From Platycnemis pennipes (lineage: Eukaryota > Arthropoda > Insecta > Odonata > Platycnemididae), in assembly GCA_933228895.1 (NCBI GenBank), contig OW121846.1, positions 41,868,107 through 41,932,106 on the forward strand: DNA of 64,000 nucleotides, in the 5' to 3' direction. The notes below the pieces were generated by a model, which did no database searches, was not told the origin of the DNA, and was given only the letters and a program-made list of their open reading frames with translations. Below, piece by piece: positions 23,101-35,552 of the stretch. The stretch's first letter is position 1. Every line of letters starts with the position of its first letter. Position numbers and translations under genes: made by a program.

Positions 23101-25266
23101 GTGACCTGTTCTGAGAAGAGATGAAATAGTCATTTTTTTTTGAAAAAATGAATTAAGTCAGAATAATTTCATTATTGAGAGAATGCCTCTTAGCACAATA
23201 TAATAATTTGCAAAGAAATTTTGCATTAAATTCGGTGAACTGTTCTGAGTATAGACCTTAAAGTCAATTTTGGTGAAAAACAGTGCTTTAAATGTGTTTA
23301 GTGGAAAGAATTTTATGTTTGAGAGAACGCCTGATAGCAGGATATTTTTATTTGGGTAAGAAATTATGCATTATTTGCGGTGAACTCTTTTGTGAGGAGG
23401 CGGAAGAGTCAACTTTAGCTGAAAAAATGCGGTAAAAATGAATTTAGAATAAATAATTTTAAATTTGAGAGAGCACCTCTTAGCACATTTTCATTAATTT
23501 GCAAAGTAACTTAGCAATAATTGCGGTTAACTTTTCTGAGAAGAGGTAAAAGATACAATGTCAGCTGAAATACAGCGGTAAAAATGAATTTTATATGAAG
23601 AATATGATTTTTGAGAGAAAGCCACTTAGGAGGTATTTTTTATTTCGCTTAAAATTTTACATTAATCTTTGAACTGCTCTTAGAAGAGGCGAAAGAGTAA
23701 ATTTAATTTGAAAAACAGCGAATAAAATGAATGATGCAGGAAGAATTTTATTTGCGGGAGAACATCTTTTAGCATGATATTAATTATTTTGCTAAGATAT
23801 TTTGCGACATATGCTTTGAACTGTTCGGGGAATATTCGAATGAGCCAAATTTAGTTGTAAACCAGCGATAAAGGTAATTTAAAAGGAATAATTTCATTTT
23901 CAAGGCAGAGACTCACAGCAGAATTTTATTATTTCGCTTTGAAATTGGTAATAATTTGGGAGAAATGTCCTGAGAAAAGGCGAAAGAGTAAAGTTTAGTT
24001 GAAAACCAGCGGTAAAAAAATTTAGTTGGAAGAATTTCACTATTGGGAGAACGCGCCTTAGCAGGATTTTCTTTATTTTCCTTCGAAATTTTCCATTAAT
24101 TGCGCTAAAGTACTCTGAGAAGAGGGGAAGGAGTCATTTTCAAATAAAAAACGGCGGTAAAAATGAATTTATTTGTTAGAAATTGCTTCGGAGAGAACGC
24201 TCATTAACAGTATATTTTATTTTTACTACGGTATATTGCTTTTATTGCGGTAAACTGTCATGAGAAGAGGCGATATAGTCAATTTTAGCTGAAAAACAGC
24301 GGTAAAAAAACTTATTTGGATGAAATTCATTGTTTGTGGAACGCTTGTTAGCTGCAATGTATTCATGTTGCTTAAAAAATTTACATTAATTGCGCTGAAC
24401 TATTTTGATACAAGGGGAACAAGTCATTTTTTCATGAATAACGGCGGTAAAATTGAATTTATTTGGCTGAAATTCCTTTTTGAAAGAACGCCCCTCAGGA
24501 GGATTTTTTTATTTTGGTGGTAATTTTGCATTTATTGCGGTAAACTGTTTTCAGGAGAGGCGACAGAGTCAATTTAAGCTGAAAAAAGCGGTAAAAAGGA
24601 ATTTAGTTTTAAGAATTTCATTATTGGAAGAACGCTTCATAGCAGGATTTTATTTATTTTACTTAGAAATTTTGTAATAATTTGGGAGAAACGTCCTGAG
24701 ATAAGGCGAAAGAGTAAAGTTTAGTTGAAAAACAGCGGTAAAAAAAATTAGTTGGAAAAATTTCACGATTGGGAGAACGCCTATTAGCATTATTTTCTTT
24801 ATTTTCCTAAAAAATGTTGCAATAAACACGGTGGACTGTTTTGCAATTAGGCAGAAGAGTAAATTTTATGAGAAAAATAGTGATGTAAATGAATTATGTT
24901 GAATGAAATTTCTAATTGAGAGAACGGCTTAGAGTAGGATGTTTTTATTTTCCTAAGTAATCATTCATTAATCGCAGTGACCTATTCTGAGAAGAGTGGA
25001 AAGAGTCTATTTTAGTTTAATAAATAGCGGTAAGAATGAATTTTGATTCAATAATTTTAAAAATGAAAGAGCGCATCTTTGCAGGAATTCATTTGTTTGC
25101 AAAAAAGTTTGCATTTATAGCTGTGAATGGTTCTAAGAAGAGGCGGTAGAGCCAATTTTAGTAGAAAAATAGTTGTAAAAACAATTTTAGTTGGAAGAAT
25201 TTCACGTTTGAGAGAACGCATCTTAGCACGATTTTGTATTTAGCTCACAAAGATCTAATAATTACA
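23101..25266 (+). repeat. HOR unit 12, haplotype B, 15 monomers
   Basis: Pairs with unit 8 and also shares 'ggaatattcgaatgagcc' with units 8 and 17. Private change 'ttttggtggtaa' near 24,514. Confidence 0.9.
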
Positions 25267-27285
25267 GTGACCTGTTCTGAGAAGTGAAGAAATAGTCATT
25301 TTTTTTTGAAAAAATGAATTAAGTCAGAATAATTTCATTATTGAGAGAATGCCTCTTAGCACAATATCTTAATTTGCAAAGAAATTTTGCATTAAATTCG
25401 GTGAACTGTTCTGAGTATAGGCCTTAAAGTCAATGTTGGTGAAAAACAGTGCTTTAAATGTGTTTAGTGGAAAGAATTTTATATTTGAGAGAACCCCTGA
25501 TAGCAGGATATTTTTTTTGGCTAAGAAATTATGCATTATTTTCGGTGAACTCTTTCGAGAGGAGGCGGAAAAGTCAACTTTAGCTGAAAAAATGCGGTAA
25601 AAATGAATTTAGAATAAATAATTTTAAATTTGAGAGAGCACCTCTTAGCACATTTTCATTAATTTGCAAAGTAACTTAGCAATAATTGCAGTGAACTTTT
25701 CTGAAAAGAGGTAAAAGAGACAATGTCAGCTGAAATACAGCGGTAAAAATGAATTTTATATGAAGAATTTGATTTTTGAGAGAAAGCCACTTAGCAGGTA
25801 TTTTTTATTTCGCTAAAAAATTTTACATTAATCGTTGAACTGCTCTTAGAAGAGGCGAAAGAGTAAATTTAATTTGAAAAACAGCGCATAAAATGAATGA
25901 TGCAGGAAGAATTTTATTTGCGGGAGAACATCTTTTAGCATGATATTAATTATTTTGCTAAGATATTTTGCATTATATGCTTTGAACTCTTCGGAGAATA
26001 AGCGAATGAGTCAAGTTTAGTTGTAAACCAGCGATTAACGTAATTTAATAGGAATAATTTCATTTTCAAGGCAGAGACTGACAGCAGGATTTTATTATTT
26101 TGCTTTGAAATTGGTAATAATTTGGGAGAAATGTCCTGAGAAAAGGCGAAAGAGTAAAGTTTAGTTGAAAACCAGCGGTAAAAAAATTTAGTTGGAAGAA
26201 TTTCACTATTGGGAGAACGCCCCTTAGCAGGATTTTCTTTATTTTCTTTCGAAATTTTCCATTAATTGCGATAAAGTACTCTGAGAAGAGGGGATGGAGT
26301 CATTTTCAGATAAAAAACGGCGGTAAAAATGAATTTATTTGTTAGAAATTGCTTCGGAGAGAACGCTCATTAACAGTATATTTTAATTTTACTACTGTAT
26401 ATTGCTTTCATTGCGGTAAACTGTCATGAGAAGAGGCGATATAGTCAATTTTAGCTGAAAAACAGCGGTAAAAAAACTTATTTGGATGAAATTCATTATT
26501 TGGGGAACGCTTGTTAGCTACAATGTATTCATATTGCTTAAAAAATTTACATTAATTGCGCTGAACTATTTTGATACAAGGGGAACGAGTCATTTTTACA
26601 TGAATAACGGCGGTAAAATTGAATTTATTTGGCTGAAATTCCTTTTTGAAAGAACGCCCCTCAGGAGGATTTTTTTATTTTGCTGGTAATTTTGCATTTA
26701 TTGCGGTAAACTGTTTTCAGGAGAGACGATAGAGTCAATTTTAGCTGAAAAAAGCGGTAAAAAGGAATTTAGTTGTAAGAATTTCATTATTGGAAGAACG
26801 CTTCATAGCAGGATTTTTTTTATTTTACTTAGAAATTTTGTAATAGTTTGGGAGAAACGTCCTGAGATAAGGCGAAAGAGTTAAGTTTAGTTGAGAAACA
26901 GCGGGAAAAAATTTTGTTGGAAGAATTTCACGATTGGGAGAACGCCTCTTAGCATAATTTTCTTTATTTTCCTTAGAATATTTGCAATAAATGCGGTGTA
27001 CTGTTCTGCAAATAGGCAGAAGAGTAAATTTTATTAGAAAAATAGTGATATAAATGAATTATGTTGAATGAAATTTCTAATTGAGATAACGGCTTAGAGT
27101 AGGATTTTTTTATTTTGCTAAGAAAACATTCATTAATCGCAGTGACCTATTCTGAGAAGTGTGGAAAGAGGCAATTTTAGTAGAAAATTAGTTGTAAAAA
27201 TAATTTTAGTTGGAAGAATTTCACGTTTTAGAGAACGCAACTTAGCACGATTTTTTATTTAGCTCAGAAAGATCCAATAAATACT
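25267..27285 (+). repeat. HOR unit 13, haplotype A', 14 monomers
   Basis: Follows a B unit and carries the A' variants 'ttgcagtgaac' and 'tctgaaaagagg'. Its m12 has 'gtgatataaatg', shared with unit 18. Confidence 0.9.
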
Positions 27286-29305
27286 GTGACCTGTTCTGAG
27301 AAGAGATGAAATAGTCATTTTTTTTTGAAAAAATGAATTAAGTCAGAATAATTTCATTATTGAGAGAATGCCTCTTAGCACAATATCTTAATTTGCAAAG
27401 AAATTTTGCATTAAATTCGGTGAACTGTTCTGAGTTTAGGCCTTAAAGTCAATTTTGGTGAAAAACAGTGCTTTAAATGTGTTTAGTGGAAAGAATTTTA
27501 TATTTGAGAGAACCCTTGATAGCAGGATATTTTTATTTGTCTAAGAAATTATGCATTATATTCGGTGAACTCTTTTGAGAGGAGGCGGAAGAGTCAACTT
27601 TAGCTGAAAAAATGCGGTAAAAATGAATTTAGAATAAATAATTTTAAATTTGAGAGAGCACCTCTTAGCACATTTTCAATAATTTGCAAAGTAACTTAGC
27701 AATAATTGCGGTGAACTTTTCTGAGAAGAGGTAAAGGAACAATTTCAGCTGAAATACAGCGGTAAAAATCAATTTTATATGAAGAACATGATTTTTGAGA
27801 GTAAGCCACTTAGCAGGTATTTTTTATTTCGCTAAAAAATTTTACATTAATCGTTGAACTGCTCTTAGAAGAGGCGAAAGAGTAAATTTAATTTGAAAAA
27901 CAGCGCATAAAATGAATGATGCAGGAAGAATTATATTTGCGGGAGAACATCTTTTAGCATGATATTAATTATTTTGCTAAGATATTTTGCAATATATGCT
28001 TTGAACTCTTCGGAGAATAAGCGAATGAGTCAAGTTTAGTTGTAATACAGCGATAAACGTAATTTAATAGTAATAATTTCATTTTCAAGGCAGAGGCTCA
28101 CAGCAGGATTTTAATATTTCGCTTTGAAATTGGTAATAATTTGGGAGAAATGTCCTGAGAAAAGGCGAAAGAGTAAAGTTTAGTTGAAAACCAGCGGTAA
28201 AAAAATTTAGTTGGAAGAATTCACTATTGGGAGAACGCCCCTTTGCAGGATTTTCTTTATTTTCCTTCGAACTTTTCCATTAATTGCGCTAAAGTACTCT
28301 GAGAAGAGGGGACAGAGTCATTTTCAGATAAAAAACGGCGGTAAAAATGAATTTATTTCTTAGAAATTGCTTCGGAGAGAACGCTCATTAACAGTGTATT
28401 TTAATTTTACTACGGTACATTGCTTTTATTGCGGTAAACTGTCATGAGAAAAGTCGATATAGTCAATTTTAGCTGAAAAACAGCGGTAAAAAAACTTATT
28501 TGGATGAAATTCATTATTTGGGGAACGCTTGTTAGCTACAATGTATTCATGTTGCTTAAAAAATTTACATTAATTGCGCTGAACTATTTTGATACAAGGG
28601 GAACGAGTCATTTTTACATGAATGACGGCGGTAAAATTGAATTTATTTGGCTGAAATTCCTTTTTGAAAGAACGCCCCTCAGGAGGATTTTTTTATTTTG
28701 CTGGTAATTTTGCATTTATTGCGGTAAACTGTTTTCAGGAGAGACGATAGAGTCAATTTTAGCTGAAAAAAGCGGTAAAAAGGAATTTAGTTGTAAGAAT
28801 TTCATTATTGGAAGAACGCTTCTTAGCAGGATTTTTTTTATTTTACTTAGAAATTTTGTAATAATTTGGGAGAAACGTCCTGAGATAAGGCGAAAGAGTA
28901 AAGTTTTGTTGAAAAACAGCGGTAAAAAAATTTATTTGGAAGAATTTCACGATTGGGAGAACGCCTCTTATCATTATTTTCTTTATTATTCTAAGAATAT
29001 TTGCAATAAATGCGGTGGACTGTTCTGCAAATAGGCAGAAGAGTAAATTTTATGAGAAAAATAGTGATGTAAATGAATTATGTTGAATGAATTTTTCTAA
29101 TTGAGATAACGGCTTAGAGAAGGATTTTTTTATTTTGCTAAGAAAACATTCATTAATCGCAGTGACCTATTCTGAGAAGAGTGGAAAGAGGCAATTTTAG
29201 TAGAAAAATATTTGTAAAAATAATTTTAGTTGGAAGAATTTCACGTTTTAGAGAACGCAACTAAGCACGATTTTTTATTTAGCTCAGAAAGATCCAATAA
29301 ATACT
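27286..29305 (+). repeat. HOR unit 14, haplotype A, 14 monomers
   Basis: Close to unit 19 at an offset of about 10,288 bp, sharing 'ctttattattctaag' and 'gaatttttctaattgag'. Private 'gaatgacggcgg' near 28,621. Confidence 0.9.
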
Positions 29306-31368
29306 GTGACCTGTTCTGAGAAGAGATGAAATAGTCATTTGTTTTGAAAAAATGAATTAAGTCAGAATAATTTCATTATTGAGAGAATGCCTCTTAGCAC
29401 AATATAATAATTTGCAAAGAAATTTTGCATTAAATTCGGTGAACTGTTCTCAGTATAGGCCTTAAAGACAATTTTGGTGAAAAACAGTGCTTTAAATGTG
29501 TTTAGTGGAAAGAATTTTATGTTTGAGAGAACGCCTGATAGCAGGATATTTTTATTTGGCTAAGAAATTATGCATTATTTGCGGTGAACTCTTTTGAGAG
29601 GAGGCGGAAGAGTCAACTTTAGCTGAAAAATGCGGTAAAAATGAATTTAGAATAAATAATTTTAAATTTGAGGGAGCACCTCTTAGTATATTTTCATTAA
29701 TTTTCAAAGTAACTTAGCAATAATTGCGGTTAACTTTTCTGAGAAGAGGTAAAAGAGACAATGTCAGCTGAAATACAGCGGTAAAAATGAATTTTATATG
29801 AAGAATTTGATTTTTGAGAGAAAGCCACTTAGGAGGTATTTTTTATTTCGCTTAAAATTTTACATTAATCTTTGAACTGCTCTTAGAAGAGGCGAAAGAT
29901 TAAATTTAATTTGAAAAACAGCGAATAAAATGAATGATGCAGGAAGAATTTTATTTGCGGGAGAACATCTTTTAGCATGATATTAATTATTTTGCTAAGA
30001 TATTTTGCAGAGACTCACAGCAGAATTTTATTATTTCGCTTTGAAATTGGTAATAATTTGGGAGAAATGTCCTGAGAAAAGGCGAAAGAGTAAAGTTTAG
30101 TTGAAAACCAGCGGTAAAAAAATTTAGTTGGAAGAATTTCACTATTGGGAGAACGCGCCTTAGCAGGATTTTCTTTATTTTCCTTCGAAATTTTCCATTA
30201 ATTGCGCTAAAGTACTCTGAGAAGAGAGGAAGGAGTCATTTTCAGATAAAAAACGGCGGTAAAAATGAATTTATTTGTTAGAAATTGCTTCGGAGAGAAC
30301 GCTCATTAACAGTATATTTTATTTTTACTACGGTATATTGCTTTTATTGCGGTAAACTGTCATGAGAAGAGGCGATATAGTCAATTTTAGCTGAAAAACA
30401 GCGGTAAAAAAACTTATTTGGATGAAATTCATTGTTTGTGGAACGCTTGTTAGCTGCAATGTATTCATGTTGCTTAAAAAATTTACATTAATTGCACTGA
30501 ACTATTTTGATACAAGGGGAACAAGTCATTTTTTCATGAATAACGGCGGTAAAATTGAATTTATTTGGCTGAAATTCCTTTTTGAAAGAACGCCCCTCAG
30601 GAGGATTTTTTTATTTTGCTGGTAATTTTGCATTTATTGCGGTAAACTGTTTTCAGGAGAGGCGACAGAGTCAATTTAAGCTGAAAAAAGCGGTAAAAAG
30701 GAATTTAGTTGTAAGAATTTCATTATTGGAAGAACGCTTCATAGCAGGATTTTATTTATTTTACTTAGAAATTTTGTAATAATTTGGGAGAAACGTCCTG
30801 AGATAAGGCGAAAGAGTAAAGTTTAGTTGAAAAACAGCGGTAAAAAAAATTACTTGGAAAAATTTCACGATTGGGAGAACGCCTATTAGCATTATTTTCT
30901 TTATTTTCCTAAAAAATGTTGCAATAAACACGGTGGACTGTTTTGCAATTAGGCAGAAGAGTAAATTTTATGAGAAAAATAGTGATGTAAATGAATTATG
31001 TTGAATGAAATTTCTAATTGAGAGAACGGCTTAGAGTAGGATGTTTTTATTTTCCTAAGAAATCATTCATTAATCGCAGTGACCTATTCTGAGAAGAGTG
31101 GAAAGAGTCTATTTTAGTTTAATAAATAGCGGTAAGAATGAATTTTGATTCAATAATTTTAAAAATGAAAGAGCGCATCTTTGCAGGAATTCATTTGTTT
31201 GCAAAAAAGTTTGCATTTATAGCTGTGAATGGTTCTAAGAAGAGGCGGTATAGCCAATTTTAGTAGAAAAATAGTTGTAAAAATAATTTTAGTTGGAAGA
31301 ATTTCACGTTTGAGAGAACGCATCTTAGCACGATTTTGTATTTAGCTCACAAAGATCTAATAATTACA
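29306..31368 (+). repeat. HOR unit 15, haplotype B, 15 monomers with a 103-bp deletion
   Basis: B markers throughout ('aatataataatttg', 'gctgcaatg', m15 present), but the unit is only about 2,063 bp. At 30,001-30,015 'gatattttgc' runs straight into 'agagactcacag', skipping the end of m5 and the start of m6. Confidence 0.92.
30006..30013 (+). other. Deletion scar with 3-bp microhomology in unit 15
   Basis: Compared with units 12 and 17, about 103 bp are missing between 'tattttgc' of m5 and 'agagactcacag' of m6. Both flanks carry 'gca' at the breakpoint in the intact units, so the exact break position is ambiguous by about 3 bp. Confidence 0.85.
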
Positions 31369-33387
31369 GTGACCTGTTCTGAGAAGTGATGAAATAGTAA
31401 TTTTTTTTTTGAAAAAATGAATTAAGTCAGAATAATTTCATTATTGAGAGAATGCCTCTTAGCACAATATCTTAATTTGCAAAGAAATTTTGCATTAAAT
31501 TCGGTGAACTGTTCTGAGTATAGGCCTTAAAGTCAATTTTGGTGAAAAACAGTGCTTTAAATGTGTTTAGTGGAAAGAATTTTATATTTGAGAGAACCCC
31601 TGATAGTAGGATATTTTTTTTGGCTAAGAAATTATGCATTATTTGCGGTGAACTCTTTTGTGAGGAGGCGGAAGAGTCAACTTTAGCTGAAAAAATGCGG
31701 TAAAAATGAATTTAGAATAAATAATTTTAAATTTGAGAGAGCACCTCTTAGCACATTTTCATTAATTTGCAAAGTAACTTAGCAATAATTGCGGTGAACT
31801 TTTCTGAGAAGAGGTAAAAGAGACAATGTCAGCTGAAATACAGCGGTAAAAATGAATTTTATATGAAGAATTTGATTTTTGAGAGAAAGCCACATAGCAG
31901 GTATTTTTTATTTCGCTAAAAAATTTTACATTAATCGTTGAACTGCTCTTAGAAGAGGCGAAAGAGTAAATTTAATTTGAAAAACAGCGCATAAAATGAA
32001 TGACGCAGGAAGAATTTTATTTGCGGGAGAACATCTTTTAGCATGATATTAATTATTTTGCTAAGATATTTTGCAATATATGCTTTGAACTCTTCGGAGA
32101 ATAAGCGAATGAGTCAAGTTTAGTTGTAATACAGCGATAAACGTAATTTAATAGTAATAATTTCATTTTCAAGGCAGAGACTCACAGCAGGATTTTAATA
32201 TTTCGCTTTGAAATTGGTAATAATTTGGGAGAAATGTCCTGAGAAAAAGCGAAAGAGTAAAGTTTAGTTGAAAACCAGCGGTAAAAAAATTTAGTTGGAA
32301 GAATTGCACTATTGGGAGAACGCCCCTTAGCAGGATTTTCTTTATTTTCCTTCGAAATTTTCCATTAATTGCGCTAAAGTACTCTGAGAAGAGGGGAAGG
32401 AGTCATTTTCAGATAGAAAACGGCGGTAAAAATGAATTAATTTGTTAGAAATTGCTTCGGAGAGAACGCTTTTTAAAAGTATATTTTAATTTTACTACGG
32501 TACATTGCTTTTATTGCGGCAAACTGTCATGAGAAAAGGCGATATAGTCAATTTTAGCTGAAAAACAGCGGTAAAATAACTTAATTGGATGAAATTCATT
32601 ATTTGGGGAACGCTTGTTAGCTACAATGTATTCATATTGCTTACAAAATTTACATTAATTGCGCTGAACTATTTTGATACAAGGGGAACGAGTCATTTTT
32701 ACATGAATAACGGCGGTAAAATTGAATTTATTTGGCTGAAATTCCTTTTTGAAAGAACGCCCCTCAGGAGGATTTTTTTATTTTGCTGGTAATTTTGCAT
32801 ATATTGCGGTAAACTGTTTTCAGGGGAGACGATAGAGTGAATTTTAGCTGAAAAAAGAGGTAAAAAGGAATTTAGTTGTAAGAATTTCATTATTGGATGA
32901 ACGCTTCATAGCAGGATTTTTTTTATTTTACTTAGAAATTTTGTAATAGTTTGGGAGAAACGTCCTGAGATAAGGCGAAAGTGTAAAGTTTAGTTGAAAA
33001 ACAGCGGGAAAAAATTAGTTGGAAAAATTTCACGATTGGGAGAACGCCTCTTAGCATAATTTTCTTTATTTTCCTTAGAATATTTGCAATAAATGCGGTG
33101 TACTGTTCTGCAAATAGGCAGAAGAGTAAATTTTATTAGAAAAATAGGGATGTAAATGAATTAGGTGGATTGAAATTTCTAATTGAGATAACGGCTTAGA
33201 GTAGGATTTTTTAATTTTGCTAAGAAAACATTCATTAATCGCAGTGACCTATTCTGAGAAGTGTGGAAAGAGGCAATTTTAGTAGAAAATTAGTTGTAAA
33301 AATAATTTTAGTTGGAAGAATTTCACGTTTTAGAGAACGCAACTTAGCAAGATTTTTTATTTAGCTCAGAAAGATCCAATAAATACT
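31369..33387 (+). repeat. HOR unit 16, haplotype A, 14 monomers, more diverged
   Basis: Has more private changes than its neighbours, including 'ctttttaaaag' near 32,469, 'gcatatattgcgg' near 32,798 and 'gataggaaac' in place of 'gataaaaaac' near 32,414. Confidence 0.9.
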
Positions 33388-35552
33388 GTGACCTGTTCTG
33401 AGAAGAGATGAAATAGTCATTTTTTTTTGAAAAAATGAATTAAGTCAGAATAATTTCATTATTGAGAGAATGCCTCTTAGCACAATATCTTAATTTGCAA
33501 AGACATTTTGCATTAAATTCGGTGAACTGTTCATAGTATAGGCCTTAAAGTCAATTTTGGTGAAAAACAGTGCTTTAAATGTGTTTAGTGGAAAGAATTT
33601 TATGTTTGAGAGAACGCCTGATAGCAGGATATTTTTATTTGGCTAAGAAATTATGCATTATTTGCGGTGAACTCTTTTGTGAGGAGGCGGAAGAGTCAAC
33701 TTTAGCTGAAAAAATGCGGTAAAAATGAATTTAGAATAAATAATTTTAAATTTGAGAGAGCACCTCTTAGCACATTTTCATTAATTTGTAAAGTAACTTA
33801 GCAATAATTGCGGTTAACTTTTCTGAGAAGAGGTAAAAGATACAATGTCAGCTGAAATACAGCGGTAAAAATGAATTTTATATGAAGAATTTGATTTTGA
33901 GAGAAAGCCACTTAGGAGGTATTTTTTATTTCGCTTAAAATTTTACATTAATCTTTGAACTGCTCTTAGAAGAGGCGAAAGAGTAAATTTAATTTGAAAA
34001 ACAGCGAATAAAATGAATGATGCAGGAAGAATTTTATTTGCGGGAGAACATCTGTTAGCATGATATTAATTATTTTGCTAAGATATTTTGCGACATATGC
34101 TTTGAACTGTTCGGGGAATATTCGAATGAGCCAAATTTAGTTGTAAACCAGCGATAAAGGTAATTTAAAAGGAATAATTTCATTTTCAAGGCAGAGACTC
34201 ACAGCAGAATTTTATTATTTCGCTTTGAAATTGGTAATAATTTGGGAGAAATGTCCTGAGAAAAGGCGAAAGAGTAAAGTTTAGTTGAAAACCAGCGGTA
34301 AAAAAATTTAGTTGGAAGAATTTCACTATTGGGAGAACGCGCCTTAGCAGGATTTTCTTTATTTTCCTTCGAAATTTTCCATTAATTGCGCTAAAGTACT
34401 CTGAGAAGAGGGGAAGGAGTCATTTTCAGATAAAAAACGGCGGTAAAAATGAATTTATTTGTTAGAAATTGCTTCGGAGAGAACGCTCATTAACAGTATA
34501 TTTTATTTTTACTACGGTATATTGCTTTTATTGCGGTAAACTGTCATGAGAAGAGGCGATATAGTCAATTTTAGCTGAAAAACAGCGGTAAAAAAACTTA
34601 TTTGGATGAAATTCATTGTTTGTGGAACGCTTGTTAGCTGCAATGTATTCATGTTGCTTTAAAAATTTACATTAATTGCGCTGAACTATTTTGATACAAG
34701 GGGAACAAGTCATTTTTTCATGAATAACGGCGGTAAAATTGAATTTATTTGGCTGAAATTCCTTTTTGAAAGAACGCCCCTCAGGAGGATTTTTTTATTT
34801 TGCTGGTAATTTTGCATTTATTGCGGTAGACTGTTTTCAGGAGAGGCGACAGAGTCAATTTAAGCTGAAAAAAGCGGTAAAAAGGAATTTAGTTGTAAGA
34901 ATTTCATTATTGGAAGAACGCTTCATAGCAGGATTTTATTTATTTTACTTAGAAATTTTGTAATAATTTGGGAGAAACGTCCTGAGATAAGGCGAAAGAG
35001 TAAAGTTTAGTTGAAAAACAGCGGTAAAAAAAATTACTTGGAAAAATTTCACGATTGGGAGAACGCCTATTAGCATTATTTTCTTTATTTTCCTAAAAAA
35101 TGTTGCAATAAACACGGTGGACTGTTTTGCAAATAGGCAGAAGAGTAAATTTTATGAGAAAAATAGTGATGTAAATGAATTATGTTGAATGAAATTTCTA
35201 ATTGAGAGAACGGCTTAGAGTAGGATGTTTTTATTTTCCTAAGAAATCATTCATTAATCGCAGTGACCTATTCTGAGAAGAGTGGAAAGAGTCTATTTTA
35301 GTTTAATAAATAGCGGTAAGAATGAATTGTGATTCAATAATTTTAAAAATGAAAGAGCGCATCTTTGCAGGAATTCATTTGTTTGCAAAAAAGTTTGCAT
35401 TTATAGCTGTGAATGGTTCTAATAAGAGGCGGTAGAGCCAATTTTAGTAGAAAAATAGTTTTAAAAATAATTTCAGTTGGAAGAATTTCACGTTTGAGAG
35501 AACGCATCTTAGCACGATTTTGTATTTAGCTCACAAAGATCTAATAATTACA
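33388..35552 (+). repeat. HOR unit 17, haplotype B, 15 monomers
   Basis: B markers from m3 on, with m15 present, but its start has the A form 'aatatcttaatttg', so the front is recombinant. 'ctttaaaaattt' near 34,657 puts a stop into the recurrent 67-codon frame. Confidence 0.9.
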
